64,000 nt of DNA from Aquimarina sp. U1-2 (GTDB taxonomy: Bacteria; Bacteroidota; Bacteroidia; Flavobacteriales; Flavobacteriaceae). Shown in pieces: positions 53,698-62,079 of the stretch (position 1 is the first letter of the stretch; the number at the start of each line of letters is the position of its first letter). The position numbers were made by a program, and so were the translations under genes. Below the pieces are notes generated by a model, which saw nothing but the letters and a program-made list of their open reading frames with translations, ran no database searches and was not told the DNA's origin. The stretch covers positions 558,001 through 622,000 of the forward strand of contig NZ_JAGKIK010000001.1 of NCBI RefSeq assembly GCF_017897595.1. Reading direction: 5' to 3'.

Positions 53698-54012
53698 CTA
53701 CCTTAACAGTAAGGGTTTTTCGGACACCAACACTTTCCTATCTTGTCGGCTTTCGGACTTAGCTAGGTTTTTCAGCACTTCCTTATCAATTTCAAAAGGA
53801 AACTGCTGATTGTCTATCGCTTCTTTAAATATTACCAGTTCGGTAATGGTCGTTTCTGTGGCCTGCATTTCTCCCTTGTGTATCACCTGGGTGATCACCT
53901 GGTTCTGAAAAAGGATAGCGTCTTTGGTTTGTGAATAGGCTTTTACGGCTACAATCATAAAAATAATGATAAGGCTTATAGATATAAGGTCTTGAGTTTT
54001 TGAAGTTTTCAT
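53698..54012 (-). CDS. Small signal-anchored protein, unknown
   Basis: 104 residues from ATG 54012 (MKTSKTQDLISIS) with one hydrophobic segment (ISISLIIIFMIVAVKAYSQ, about 9-27), a likely signal peptide or anchor, followed by a charged domain rich in E, K and Q (TTITELVIFKEAIDNQQFPFEIDKEVL). Not recognised. A distantly similar arrangement (short N-terminal signal and charged tail) occurs at 59769. Confidence 0.5.
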   Translation of the reverse strand: MKTSKTQDLISISLIIIFMIVAVKAYSQTKDAILFQNQVITQVIHKGEMQATETTITELVIFKEAIDNQQFPFEIDKEVLKNLAKSESRQDRKVLVSEKPLLLR

Positions 54013-54555
54013 ACGTTTAAAATTTTTCGATTTCTGAATGTTCAAAAATTTTTTGAATGAATTCAGGAACTCACATAAATTTCAATCATTTCATTGTGTT
54101 CATTTAAAATGATGAAAATTTACGTTCGTTTCACAATATTTCGTTTTTAAATTCTATGTAAAGGTACCTTCAAATAGAGCCTATTATGTGGTAGGAATTA
54201 AAGGGATTATAGTAAGTTTTTTTTGGAAATGCTTAAGTAAATAGACAGTCGCTTATTGTTTACTTCAATCAGAAAAGCAAGTAATCGTTTTTTCTGATTT
54301 ACCTCTGTTAAAGTCATCTTTTTTACAAGAAGTGACCTTTTTTATGTTGCTATTTATCCTTCAAAAAGTGCTACGCTTACCTTAAAAAGTGACGAATCAA
54401 AATTGATTCGAGGTGATATTTTGTGAACCGTTAAAATTGATGTAAAAAAATAATATGCCACAAAAATGACCATAAAACCATAAAAAATGACCATTCTCAA
54501 GTAACACTTCTATAGAACTTTGTACTAAAGTTAAACCCTAAAAACAATCAAAAAA
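54013..54555 (+). promoter_or_regulatory. Long regulatory gap with two direct-repeat promoters
   Basis: No gene. Repeat array 1: AAAAAGTGCTACG (54363) and AAAAAGTGACG (54384), 21 bp apart, near ATATTTTG (54416-54423; weak). Array 2: AAAAATGACC at 54462 and 54483 with TGACC cores at 54467 and 54488 (21 bp) and GAACTTTG at 54515-54522 (one mismatch, 48 bp after the first core). The two arrays are about 104 bp apart, roughly five 21-bp turns. The next gene starts at 54556. A further AGAAGTGACC is at 54329. Confidence 0.5.
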
Positions 54556-55119
54556 ATGAGAAAATCAACAACCTTAATCATTCTAATTTTGTGTACAACT
54601 GCCATGGTAGCACAAGATTTTCATTATGGCGTACGAGCAGGGCTTAATGCTGCCAACTTTACTGGCGACCTGGAGGATACCGAAGTAAAGTATGGCTTTT
54701 CAGCAGGTATTTTTGGCGAGCTAACGATAACAGATCAATTTTCGGTGCAGTTAGACGCGTTATTCTCTTCACAAGGTGCAGAAATTGAGAATAGCGACGA
54801 CGCTAAATTCAAGCTCAATTATCTCAATTTTCCGCTTACGGCAAAGTATTACTTCGTAGATGGTTTCTACGGGCAGACTGGCCCTCAGTTTGGTTTTTTG
54901 CTTAATGCCGATTTTGAAAATGGGAACCAAGAGACCGACATTAAAGATGACTTGAAAACTTTTGACCTTAGCATCCCCATTGTTTTGGGATACCAATTTG
55001 ACTTCGGGCTATTGGCCGATATACGATACAACATCGGGGTAACCGATCTTAATGATGGTTTGGGAAATGATGATCTTAGAAATGGGGTTTTTCAACTTAT
55101 GGTAGGCTATCGCTTCTAA
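54556..55119 (+). CDS. Outer-membrane beta-barrel protein, PorT/OmpA-barrel-like
   Basis: 187 residues with signal peptide (LIILILCTTAMVAQ, about 6-19). Eight-strand barrel pattern: DFHYGVRAGLNAANFTG, KYGFSAGIFGELTITDQFSVQLDALFSSQGAEI, FPLTAKYYFVDGFYGQTGPQFGFLL, FDLSIPIVLGYQFDFG, DIRYNIGVTDL and the terminal FQLMVGYRF. Matches the flavobacterial outer-membrane beta-barrel (porin family) proteins. Function unknown. Two direct-repeat promoters precede it. Confidence 0.8.
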   Translation: MRKSTTLIILILCTTAMVAQDFHYGVRAGLNAANFTGDLEDTEVKYGFSAGIFGELTITDQFSVQLDALFSSQGAEIENSDDAKFKLNYLNFPLTAKYYFVDGFYGQTGPQFGFLLNADFENGNQETDIKDDLKTFDLSIPIVLGYQFDFGLLADIRYNIGVTDLNDGLGNDDLRNGVFQLMVGYRF

Positions 55120-55163
55120 AAGAGTTTCTTAAGAACCTAAACGAAAAGAGGTATTTATCTTGC

Positions 55164-55190
55164 AAGCTGCTTTTAAGTAAGTGGCTTTTT
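55164..55190 (+). terminator. Probable terminator after the barrel protein
   Basis: AAGCTGCTT (55164-55172) pairs with AAGTGGCTT (55179-55187) through nine pairs, two of them G-U; loop TTAAGT; then TTT. Confidence 0.5.
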
Positions 55191-55206
55191 CGCATAGATG
55201 AGTTAT

Positions 55207-55220
55207 GCTTTCGCGAAAGC
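55207..55220. repeat. Flavobacterial palindrome GCTTTCGCGAAAGC, full copy
   Basis: Perfect 14-bp copy in the 130-bp gap upstream of the LpxR gene. Downstream of a terminator-like hairpin. Confidence 0.8.
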
Positions 55221-55249
55221 TCTACATTCAAAAAAAACGACAAAAAATA

Positions 55250-56230
55250 ATGAAACGATTCACAAAGACCATTCAACTTTTTATGGCGACTTTGCTCTGT
55301 ATGTTTGCCAATTTAGAAATAGGTTCTGCACAAGTGTCTTTACATAAAGAACAATCACCTAAGTATGTACTCACTTTAGGGCACGACAATGATTTTTTAG
55401 TCTTTTTTGACAGTACAGACCGATACTACTCTTACGGATTAAATGCAGATTTTAAATGGATTCAACCCGACGCCAAATTTTTATCCAGCTGGTTTACTAC
55501 TAGAAAAACGGCAATTCATTCCGTTTCATTAAATATTGAAGCTTATACTCCTGAGTATAACGAACGAACAGGTGAAGCCATCCCCACCGAAGAGCGGCCG
55601 TATGCCGGACTAAGCTACCTCAACTACAGTATTGCTTCGTATTATGAAAACTACATCATTACTTTGGGTGTAGATTTAGGAATTTTAGGGCCTCAATCAC
55701 AGGCTGGGGAAATACAGAACTGGTTTCACGGTATTATAGGCGATGAGAAGCTGCAAGGCTGGAACCAACAGTTGGAAAATACACTGGCCTTTAACCTACT
55801 CGGGCAATGGATACAATCGCTTTATAGAGCAACTAATTTTGATGTGTATGGTGATGTAAAAGTGTCGATAGGAGCAATACATACCAATGTACACCCTATG
55901 TTACATTTTCGTTTAGGGAAGTTAAAACCTATCACACAATCTATAGCTTCGAACAGCGGTCTCATAAATTCTGATACCGAATTTTATTTTGATGGTGCCG
56001 TAGGTTATTGCATTTCTGCTTTTGATGGTACGGTACAAGGCAACATTTTTGAAGATGATGATTTTTTTGACTTTGATGCGATGAACAACTTTATCTTTAA
56101 CGCCTCTGCTGGCTTTGGCTTTCAAAAAAACAACTGGAAGTTATTGTTGAACTACCATTTTACCACGGGTGCGCTCAACTCAAGCGATACGCATACGTTT
56201 GCAGCGTTTAAGGTAGGACGGTTTTTTTGA
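55250..56230 (+). CDS. LpxR-family lipid A 3'-O-deacylase-like outer-membrane protein (DUF2219)
   Basis: 326 residues from ATG 55250 (the frame starts at 55205, but MKRFTKTIQLFMATLLC is the signal peptide). Barrel enzyme: HDNDFLVFFDSTDRYYSYGL carries the N-D pair and Ser/Thr of the active site, RPYAGLSYLNYSIASYY is the family signature, and GEIQNWFHGIIGDEKLQGWNQQ holds the His and Glu of the LpxR site; terminal strand DTHTFAAFKVGRFF. Salmonella LpxR removes the 3'-acyloxyacyl chain of lipid A. The substrate in this organism is presumed. Confidence 0.85.
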   Translation: MKRFTKTIQLFMATLLCMFANLEIGSAQVSLHKEQSPKYVLTLGHDNDFLVFFDSTDRYYSYGLNADFKWIQPDAKFLSSWFTTRKTAIHSVSLNIEAYTPEYNERTGEAIPTEERPYAGLSYLNYSIASYYENYIITLGVDLGILGPQSQAGEIQNWFHGIIGDEKLQGWNQQLENTLAFNLLGQWIQSLYRATNFDVYGDVKVSIGAIHTNVHPMLHFRLGKLKPITQSIASNSGLINSDTEFYFDGAVGYCISAFDGTVQGNIFEDDDFFDFDAMNNFIFNASAGFGFQKNNWKLLLNYHFTTGALNSSDTHTFAAFKVGRFF

Positions 56231-56421
56231 GGTTATTTTATAATCAACATATCGTGTTTTACGCAACTACTTTTCGGTTGACTAGATACTCAATTAATTT
56301 TTTAAGTAGCTCTAATCCGATACCAGAATAGCCCCCTGTAAGTATAATGTTCATTATTTCTGTTTTTGAATTTGTAGAAGGCAAATTTCAGCATACAAAT
56401 GGTCAAAAACATTAATAAATA

Positions 56422-56904
56422 TTAAGATTTTCTATTTCTAATGGTATCTCCTTTAACTTTACTAAGTGCCTCAGGTGTTACACCTAAATAAGAAGCAATC
56501 ATATGTTGGGGAACTCTTTGGGATAAGTCTGGATATAATTCTAGGAAGTGATGGTATCTATCTATAATGGATGAGCTCATTAGCATTAAAACGCGTTCCT
56601 GCAATCGGGCAATTCGATTAACCAGTGTCATTTTTTCCTGTTGTTCTAATGCTACTTGCTTATCAAGCGGGATAACCACAGATGGCTCTAGTGCTTCAAT
56701 AAATAATTGACATTTAGTTTCAGGCGGATTGCTATCTCCTATGTACCAACCAGAAGGGCTGAACATATAGGTGTGCTCCTTTCCGTTACTATCTATTAAA
56801 TAGCTTCGCAGCAAGCCTTCTTCTACAAAGTAAATCTTCGTATTTACATCGCCCTGCGATTGCAGTAATTGCTTACGTTGAAGAGATAATTTTTCGTTTT
56901 TCAT
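56422..56904 (-). CDS. Crp/Fnr-family regulator, N-terminally short
   Basis: 160 residues. Cyclic-nucleotide-binding-like domain (NTKIYFVEEGLLRSYLIDSNGKEHTYMFSPSGWYIGD, EPSVVIPL) and a reduced C-terminal HTH (QRVPQHMIASYLGVTPEALSKVKG). Family members usually have about 35-40 residues before this domain; those are absent and the frame upstream (to 56982) reads as unrelated basic sequence, so the protein is truncated or starts within a lost segment. Start ATG 56904 (MKNEKL) is chosen. May still bind DNA. Confidence 0.65.
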   Translation of the reverse strand: MKNEKLSLQRKQLLQSQGDVNTKIYFVEEGLLRSYLIDSNGKEHTYMFSPSGWYIGDSNPPETKCQLFIEALEPSVVIPLDKQVALEQQEKMTLVNRIARLQERVLMLMSSSIIDRYHHFLELYPDLSQRVPQHMIASYLGVTPEALSKVKGDTIRNRKS

Positions 56905-57055
56905 TTTCAAAATGACACCCCCTAAAGGTCCTCGTCTATGAACAGTTGGGATTTTGTGCCTAACTTTTTGGTTTATTACCAACCTTTTCTTATTAATTCA
57001 TTTCAATCAAGTGATTAAACCGCTATTATTTTAATACATTAATTACCTTATTACT

Positions 57056-57715
57056 TTATTTTCTTATTTTAATAGTTGTTTCTTTGTCTGATTCGGTTAG
57101 CGTAATATTTGTCCAATTACTTGTTGCTGGGATTTCTGTCGGAAACCAATTTCGATTATTCTTCACAATAATCAGCAAACCATGATCATCACCAACTGCT
57201 GTGAACAATTCGCTATTTTGATTTTTCTCAAAGAGTTTTAGATCGAATTTTTCAATCAACTCCTTTCCATATTCGTCTGGCTTGGTTTGCACTATTCCTA
57301 TTTCGCTAATGTTTAAAATTTGATTGCTATTAAATTCGTTTGACTCTTCGTTGTTCAAATCTTGTCTTGCTATAAATTCTAATACATTTCCATCTGTGTC
57401 AAAGAAATAGACCGAGTTAGCATTCCAGGTTTCAAAATTGGCAATCAATACCTCATCCTCTTTTTTTATTAATTGGATTTTATCGCTTGACCAACTAATT
57501 GCCTCTTGTAACTTGTTCTTCGGAATATTGAAAGCCAAATGATATATCGGTTCAGATTTTTCCGTATCCTCAATTATCTTCAAAGTAGATTGTCCTATGA
57601 TAACTTTGATTGAATTTTTATCAATTCTCTCAATTGGTAGTTCTAATGTATTTTGATAGAAATTGCCAATATCATTAAGATTGGTAGTCTTTATTTCAAT
57701 TTCGTTTAATTTCAT
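57056..57715 (-). CDS. VOC-family protein (two glyoxalase-like halves)
   Basis: 219 residues. First VOC unit: MKLNEIEIKTTNLNDIGNFYQNTLELPIE, HLAFNIPKNKLQEA, VYFFDTDGNVLEFIAR (metal-type E). The second half starts ISEIGIVQTKPDEYGKELIEKFDLK and ends NITLTESD, in a more degraded form. Likely a dioxygenase or isomerase-type enzyme; no substrate can be assigned. Monocistronic. Confidence 0.75.
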   Translation of the reverse strand: MKLNEIEIKTTNLNDIGNFYQNTLELPIERIDKNSIKVIIGQSTLKIIEDTEKSEPIYHLAFNIPKNKLQEAISWSSDKIQLIKKEDEVLIANFETWNANSVYFFDTDGNVLEFIARQDLNNEESNEFNSNQILNISEIGIVQTKPDEYGKELIEKFDLKLFEKNQNSELFTAVGDDHGLLIIVKNNRNWFPTEIPATSNWTNITLTESDKETTIKIRK

Positions 57716-57932
57716 TTCTGAATGTTTTTTTAGCTTGCAGGGAACGGGATTCTACAAAGTCAGATGTGGTCATATTTCCTGAAATTTAATTAAAAAATGG
57801 GATTTTTGTATCATTTTCCGAGTTTCCATTAGCATTACACTTCAGCACAATTGGCGTTATACGCTGTCGACAACAGTTATTTTTTCATTGAAGTAAGTCT
57901 CATTCCGAACTTAATTCGCTTGTTTAGTGGTT
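57716..57932. other. Spacer with an isolated GGTCAT sequence
   Basis: GTGGTCATATTTCCT at 57767-57781 shares 15 bases with the promoter at 29889, but no second box at 21 bp and no TAnnTTTG at 48 bp follow, so it is probably a decayed site. No gene seen. Confidence 0.35.
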
Positions 57933-58346
57933 TTAATTGTGATATTTTAATCCATTCAGCGCTTTGTTCACCTTCATATTTTCGCCATAAATTATAATGC
58001 CTACGAGTTCTTGATTTTCGTCTGAAGTCTTTCCAATTTCAATATGATTTTCATCTTCATTTTTTGTTCCAAAAAACCGATTCGTATATACTCCTATGTT
58101 TAGTTCTCTTTGTCTTGCTCGGTTGAATGCTCTTTGTATTTGAGGTTGATCATCGGCTTTGTAAATGGTTATAGGTTGCTTGATAAAAGGTAGGAATTCA
58201 GAATTTGAAGCGTTAATAAAAGATTTTCCGTGAGTTTCAGGGAACTTTATTGCTACTGAACTTGCTAAAAATGATGCTACATTCAGTTTTTGCCAATCCA
58301 ACAAATCATTCTTGATTACAATTGCTATTTTATTTTGAAAAGTCAT
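57933..58346 (-). CDS. DUF2000-family protein
   Basis: 137 residues: KIAIVIKNDLLDWQKLNVASFLASSVA, then PITIYKADDQPQIQRAFNRARQRELNIGVYTNRFF and LVGIIIYGENMKVNKALNGL, which match the DUF2000 (peptidyl-tRNA hydrolase-like fold) family. Reaction unknown. It starts 7 bp after the MarR-GNAT gene's stop, so both form one operon. Confidence 0.8.
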   Translation of the reverse strand: MTFQNKIAIVIKNDLLDWQKLNVASFLASSVAIKFPETHGKSFINASNSEFLPFIKQPITIYKADDQPQIQRAFNRARQRELNIGVYTNRFFGTKNEDENHIEIGKTSDENQELVGIIIYGENMKVNKALNGLKYHN

Positions 58347-58353
58347 TTTGAAA

Positions 58354-59307
58354 TTAGTTTAATGTGAGTTCCATTTGAATGTTACATCTTTCGTATGGTG
58401 TATAATGTCCAGAGACTTTTTTGAACCCTAATTTTTCATACAATGTTATAGCAGGTTTTAAGATAGTATTGCTTTCCAAATACAAGTCAGAAGCATTAAG
58501 TTCTTTGGCTTTTTCTATGATTGATTTTCCCAACAAATGGCCAATTCCTTTACCTCTTGCTTTCGGGGAAACCGCCATTTTTGCCAATTCATAATCATAT
58601 TTGACATCTTGCATTTTGAGTAATGCACAAACGCCAAGTACAACGTCATTCTGTACTGCTACCAGAATTTTTCCGCCTTTGTCTAATATATGACTTTGTG
58701 GGTCGTCTAAGGCTTTTCTGTCTGCATCTTCGAGTTTAAAATATCGTGTAATCCATTGTTCGTTGAGTTCTCGAAAAGCGGAATGGTGTTCTGGCAAGAA
58801 TTCAAGAATGACAACATCAGATGATTCTCTCAGTTTTTTTTCTTCCAATACTCTCGTTAGTATAGATTTTTCTTCAAGCAAGTATTCAAACTCTTGAATA
58901 GCCAGCCAAATATTGTGCTTTGTTTGTTTCAGCATATTTTTTATGGCAGATTCAACGTCTTTGTATTGTTCCGCTATTTTTGAGGTTACTTCCATTCCTT
59001 TTTTAGTTAATAGAATGTTGTTTTTGCGTCCATCAAGAGGGTCTTTTTGCTCGGTTACCAATTCTGCTTTTGACATTTCATGTACGATTTTGATAACCGA
59101 TGGATGCGAATGTCCAATAGCATTTGCTATGGAAGTAATGGGTTTTCCCTTTTCTTGATTAGATAAAAAATAGAACACTGGAAACCATTTTGGTTTTAGT
59201 TGTATCTCGTAAGCGTTATAGATTTTTTCGGCATCCTCCGTAACCTTTGTACTTAAATATCGTAATCGGCTTCCTAGTGCCATTTCACCAATTTCTTCAA
59301 AATTCAT
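58354..59307 (-). CDS. MarR-type HTH fused to GNAT acetyltransferase
   Basis: 317 residues. N-terminal MarR winged HTH (KPKWFPVFYFLSNQEKGKPITSIANAIGHSHPSVIKIVHEMSKAELV, DGRKNNILLTKKG; about 35-110) and a C-terminal GNAT domain (about 155-317: VILEFLPEHHSAFRELNEQWI, LAKMAVSPKARGKGIGHLLGKSIIEKA, LYLESNTILKPAITLYEKLGFKKV, with the Q/R-x-x-G-x-G/A acetyl-CoA motif GKGIGH). Fusions of this type are known as bifunctional HTH/acetyltransferases; the acetylated substrate is unknown. Starts at ATG 59307. Confidence 0.9.
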   Translation of the reverse strand: MNFEEIGEMALGSRLRYLSTKVTEDAEKIYNAYEIQLKPKWFPVFYFLSNQEKGKPITSIANAIGHSHPSVIKIVHEMSKAELVTEQKDPLDGRKNNILLTKKGMEVTSKIAEQYKDVESAIKNMLKQTKHNIWLAIQEFEYLLEEKSILTRVLEEKKLRESSDVVILEFLPEHHSAFRELNEQWITRYFKLEDADRKALDDPQSHILDKGGKILVAVQNDVVLGVCALLKMQDVKYDYELAKMAVSPKARGKGIGHLLGKSIIEKAKELNASDLYLESNTILKPAITLYEKLGFKKVSGHYTPYERCNIQMELTLN

Positions 59308-59768
59308 TTATATATGTTATTAAATACGTAACTAATTACAAATATATAGAATTAAATTATAGAAAATAGCTAAACTTTGATAAATAAAAATAAATTGTTC
59401 GCTCTAGTTTTGATTGTTGCCAACTTATTACATCGATACCAAACATAACTTTATCCCGATTTTATAACGGGATAACGATAACTTTTCTTTCATTTTTTAT
59501 ATATAATTTAGTAAGAATGTATGATTCTCGTAAAGCTCTCAAATCAGGCTCATCTTCCTGAGGTAAGCGGAATTCAAAAAAAATTGAAAATAGTGTCTAA
59601 GATTATTTCGATAAAATAGTTTTTCTACAACAATTCGATACCGCAGAAAATTTTTAATAGAGCAATAGTACTTTTAATAAAAGCTTGCTGATTTGATATC
59701 ATTACTAACTTTGGCTTAAACTCCTAAAAGCTACATTTAAAAATTTAATCGAATTGTAATTTTGTTTT
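59308..59768. other. AT-rich spacer with a CCCG/CGGG hairpin
   Basis: TTATCCCG (59451-59458) and CGGGATAA (59468-59475) form a perfect 8-bp stem with a 9-nt loop. No T-run on either strand, so not a typical terminator. No gene seen. Confidence 0.35.
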
Positions 59769-60242
59769 TCAGAAAAAGACAACGCCGTCATTTTCCAATT
59801 GGTCCAAATACCCTTGAAACGTAGAAGCTCTAAAGCGTTCATAAACTTCTAATTGCTCTGAGATAGTAAGACCATTTAGCAACGGAAGATTCTCTTTTTT
59901 CAAAAAATGGTTGAAAGCCTGAAAATCATCTGATTTTCGCGCAGCCCTTTTTAAAGTTTTAAGCATTTGCGTTTCGCTGTTTATAACACCTTTGTCGTAA
60001 TAAAGTTTTTTGTTTTTACGAGATGCTCTTAAAGCATTTCGATAATTAAATTCACCGTCATCTATAATTGATAATAATGCTATGGTGCTTTTAGAACGCT
60101 CCGATTTAACCTTGGTTACCGAAACTCTTTCAAAATTAGGCGCTGAATACGCGATTAATTCTTGAGACCTTAAGGTTTGTACGCTCGTTACTATCATAAA
60201 AATGAGTGTAGCTTTTATACTGCGTGATTGTAAAGTTTTCAT
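59769..60242 (-). CDS. Signal-peptide protein of unknown function
   Basis: 157 residues with N-terminal signal-like segment (IKATLIFMIVTSVQTLRSQ, about 9-27), then a basic, helical region (NALRASRKNKKLYYDKG, MLKTLKRAARKSDDFQAFNHFLKKENLPL, LEVYERFRASTFQGYLDQLEND). Not recognised; exported and probably soluble. Located alone between two long gaps. Confidence 0.6.
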   Translation of the reverse strand: MKTLQSRSIKATLIFMIVTSVQTLRSQELIAYSAPNFERVSVTKVKSERSKSTIALLSIIDDGEFNYRNALRASRKNKKLYYDKGVINSETQMLKTLKRAARKSDDFQAFNHFLKKENLPLLNGLTISEQLEVYERFRASTFQGYLDQLENDGVVFF

Positions 60243-60735
60243 TGTGCTTAAATTTTATACTACAAAGTTACGAGCATACTCGCCTTAGGCATTAACCAGA
60301 ATCACCTTTAAAAAGACCATTCTTTAATGTGCCTTATTTTTATTAAAAAGTACCCACTAAACCTCATTTTGTGACGACATCGCAATGAAAAGATATCATA
60401 CTTTTTCAGTTACCACGCTACGATAAACAACCTTCGACCATTTGGATGCGATAACCGATATAAACCCCACTCTTGTAGGGGTTTGCGAAGACCGTGAAAA
60501 AAAATTAGTATTCCAATGGGCTGACCTCTATAAATATGTGGATTATTACCTTAATGTCTATTTCTATTCTTCTACGCGGCTTCTATAATGATTATTTTAT
60601 GTAGCCTCGCTTTCTCAAAAACTGATTAATTAAAAGATTTTGATTGAATAGTAAAATGAGGAAGGTTTTGAACTTGTTTAAAATTTAGTTAAAAAGATCA
60701 AACAATAATTAATTATTAGTTTACTTTGCATAAAA
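60243..60735 (+). other. Gap with a second-type direct-repeat promoter and an unassigned open frame
   Basis: AAAAAGTACCC (60345) and TTTTGTGACG (60367): TACCC at 60351 and TGACG at 60372 are 21 bp apart, with TACTTTTT at 60399-60406, 48 bp on. It is about 330 bp before the TetR gene. An in-frame open stretch without ATG (60427-60588, 53 codons) follows; it may be a decayed gene and is not assigned. Confidence 0.35.
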
Positions 60736-61374
60736 ATGACCTTAAGTCAACGAATGAAGACTACAACTCGTAAACATCTTAGCCCATTAGAACGTCGTGA
60801 ACAAATTGTAATGGCAGCAGATGCTGTACTGCAACGCGTAGGTGTAAATGATTTTACTATTGACAAGGTTATTGAATCCTTAGGTATTGCAAAAGGAACA
60901 GTCTATAAATATTTTGAAACTAAAGATGATGTGCTGGCAGAAGTAAGCATTAAGGCACTTAATCAGTTGCTTAACTATTTCAAGTTAAGTGAGAGAAACA
61001 GTCCTGAGGGTATAGAAAAAACGAGAGCAGTGATTATGTCTTGTTACTATTTTGGCCAAGACCAGAGTAGATATTTTGAACTTTTGGTCTATATGGAAAG
61101 ACCCGAGTTTCTTACCATCTCTGACGCTTATCTCGAAATTAGCAATAAGCTTACAAATTGGTATTCAAGTCATATTGCCTCTCAACAGGAAAAAGGACAT
61201 ATAAGAAAGGATATCGAACCGCTTGTCGCAAATTATATGACTTGGGGTTCTTGTATGGGCGTAATGCAGTTTCTCGACGCAAAAAGAATATTTATAGAAA
61301 ACAACGACGAGATTACACAAAAGCAACTGATGGAAGCCTATGTAGACGTTATGATTAAAGGGATGGGAGCATAA
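60736..61374 (+). CDS. TetR/AcrR-family repressor
   Basis: 212 residues. N-terminal TetR HTH: RREQIVMAADAVLQRVGVNDFTIDKVIESLGIAKGTVYKYFETKDDVLAEV (about 22-73), then an all-helical ligand domain. Internal ATG 60754 is an alternative start. Followed 38 bp later by the DUF2461 gene with the palindrome ATGACTTACAGTCAT between, which is the likely operator. It therefore probably represses the DUF2461-cyclase-efflux operon, in the usual role of TetR regulators of pumps. Confidence 0.9.
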   Translation: MTLSQRMKTTTRKHLSPLERREQIVMAADAVLQRVGVNDFTIDKVIESLGIAKGTVYKYFETKDDVLAEVSIKALNQLLNYFKLSERNSPEGIEKTRAVIMSCYYFGQDQSRYFELLVYMERPEFLTISDAYLEISNKLTNWYSSHIASQQEKGHIRKDIEPLVANYMTWGSCMGVMQFLDAKRIFIENNDEITQKQLMEAYVDVMIKGMGA

Positions 61375-61389
61375 TTTTTTTTAATTAAT

Positions 61390-61404
61390 ATGACTTACAG
61401 TCAT
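61390..61404 (+). promoter_or_regulatory. TetR operator ATGACT-TAC-AGTCAT
   Basis: Perfect 6-bp inverted repeat with a 3-nt centre, in the 38-bp gap between the TetR and DUF2461 genes. Length and centre agree with TetR-family operators. Confidence 0.65.
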
Positions 61405-61412
61405 TATAAGTT

Positions 61413-62078
61413 ATGGTACAAAAAGAATATATATTTAGGTTTTTAAGGGATTTGAGTAATAACAACTCAAAGGAATGGATGGATGAAAATCGTGAGCGCT
61501 ACCATACGGCAAAAGAAAGATGGATTGAAGAAGTGGATTTAATCCTTGATAAACTGGTCAAACACGATAACTACTTCCAGAATTTCAAGCCAAAAGACAC
61601 GCTTATGCGTATTACAAACAACCGTCAGTTTCACCCCAATAAACCTATCTATAAAGACCACTTTAGCTGTTCTCCTATAAATAAGGGTGACGCTTTCGCA
61701 CGTATATATATTTCTGTCGGCGTTGGTCATTCCTTCATCGGTGGTGGGTTGTGGCGACCAGAAAAGAAAGTACTTAAACAAGTAAGAGAAGCTATCGATT
61801 ATGATGGTGAAGAACTTAGGGACATATTAGAAGATAAGAAATTTCAAGATTTCTTCGGTGGTCTGGCACATGACCCCGATAAGCTGAAGACATCACCGCG
61901 TAACTATAGCAATGACCACAAGCACATCGAGTTATTACGCTATAACAACCTCACGGCACAAGTAAAACTAACTCAAGAACTTGTTGTAAGTGATGACTTT
62001 GTAGATTATGTAGAAGAAGCTTTTGTGACACTACAGCCGCTCAACAAATTTATTATGAAAGCCATTTCTGTAGCATGA
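61413..62078 (+). CDS. DUF2461 family protein (paralogue of 49839)
   Basis: 221 residues. Nearly the same N-terminus as 49839 (MVQKEYIFRFLRDLSNNN), MRITNNRQFHPNKPIYKDHF, GVGHSFIGGGLWRPE, LKTSPRNYSNDHKHIELLRYNN. Function unknown. It is the first gene downstream of the TetR operator and ends 1 bp before the cyclase start, so it belongs to the efflux operon. Confidence 0.9.
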   Translation: MVQKEYIFRFLRDLSNNNSKEWMDENRERYHTAKERWIEEVDLILDKLVKHDNYFQNFKPKDTLMRITNNRQFHPNKPIYKDHFSCSPINKGDAFARIYISVGVGHSFIGGGLWRPEKKVLKQVREAIDYDGEELRDILEDKKFQDFFGGLAHDPDKLKTSPRNYSNDHKHIELLRYNNLTAQVKLTQELVVSDDFVDYVEEAFVTLQPLNKFIMKAISVA

Positions 62079-62079
62079 T

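Noticed and set aside
57767-57781. GGTCAT sequence sharing 15 bases with the promoter at 29889
   Set aside because: No box at 21 bp and no TAnnTTTG at 48 bp follow, and no plus-strand gene is downstream, so it is not counted among the promoters.
15624-60406. LytTR response regulators as the proteins binding the 21-bp repeats
   Set aside because: LytTR proteins also bind repeats about 21 bp apart, but no LytTR gene is in the window while six AraC genes are, five of them beside such promoters; kept as a less likely alternative.
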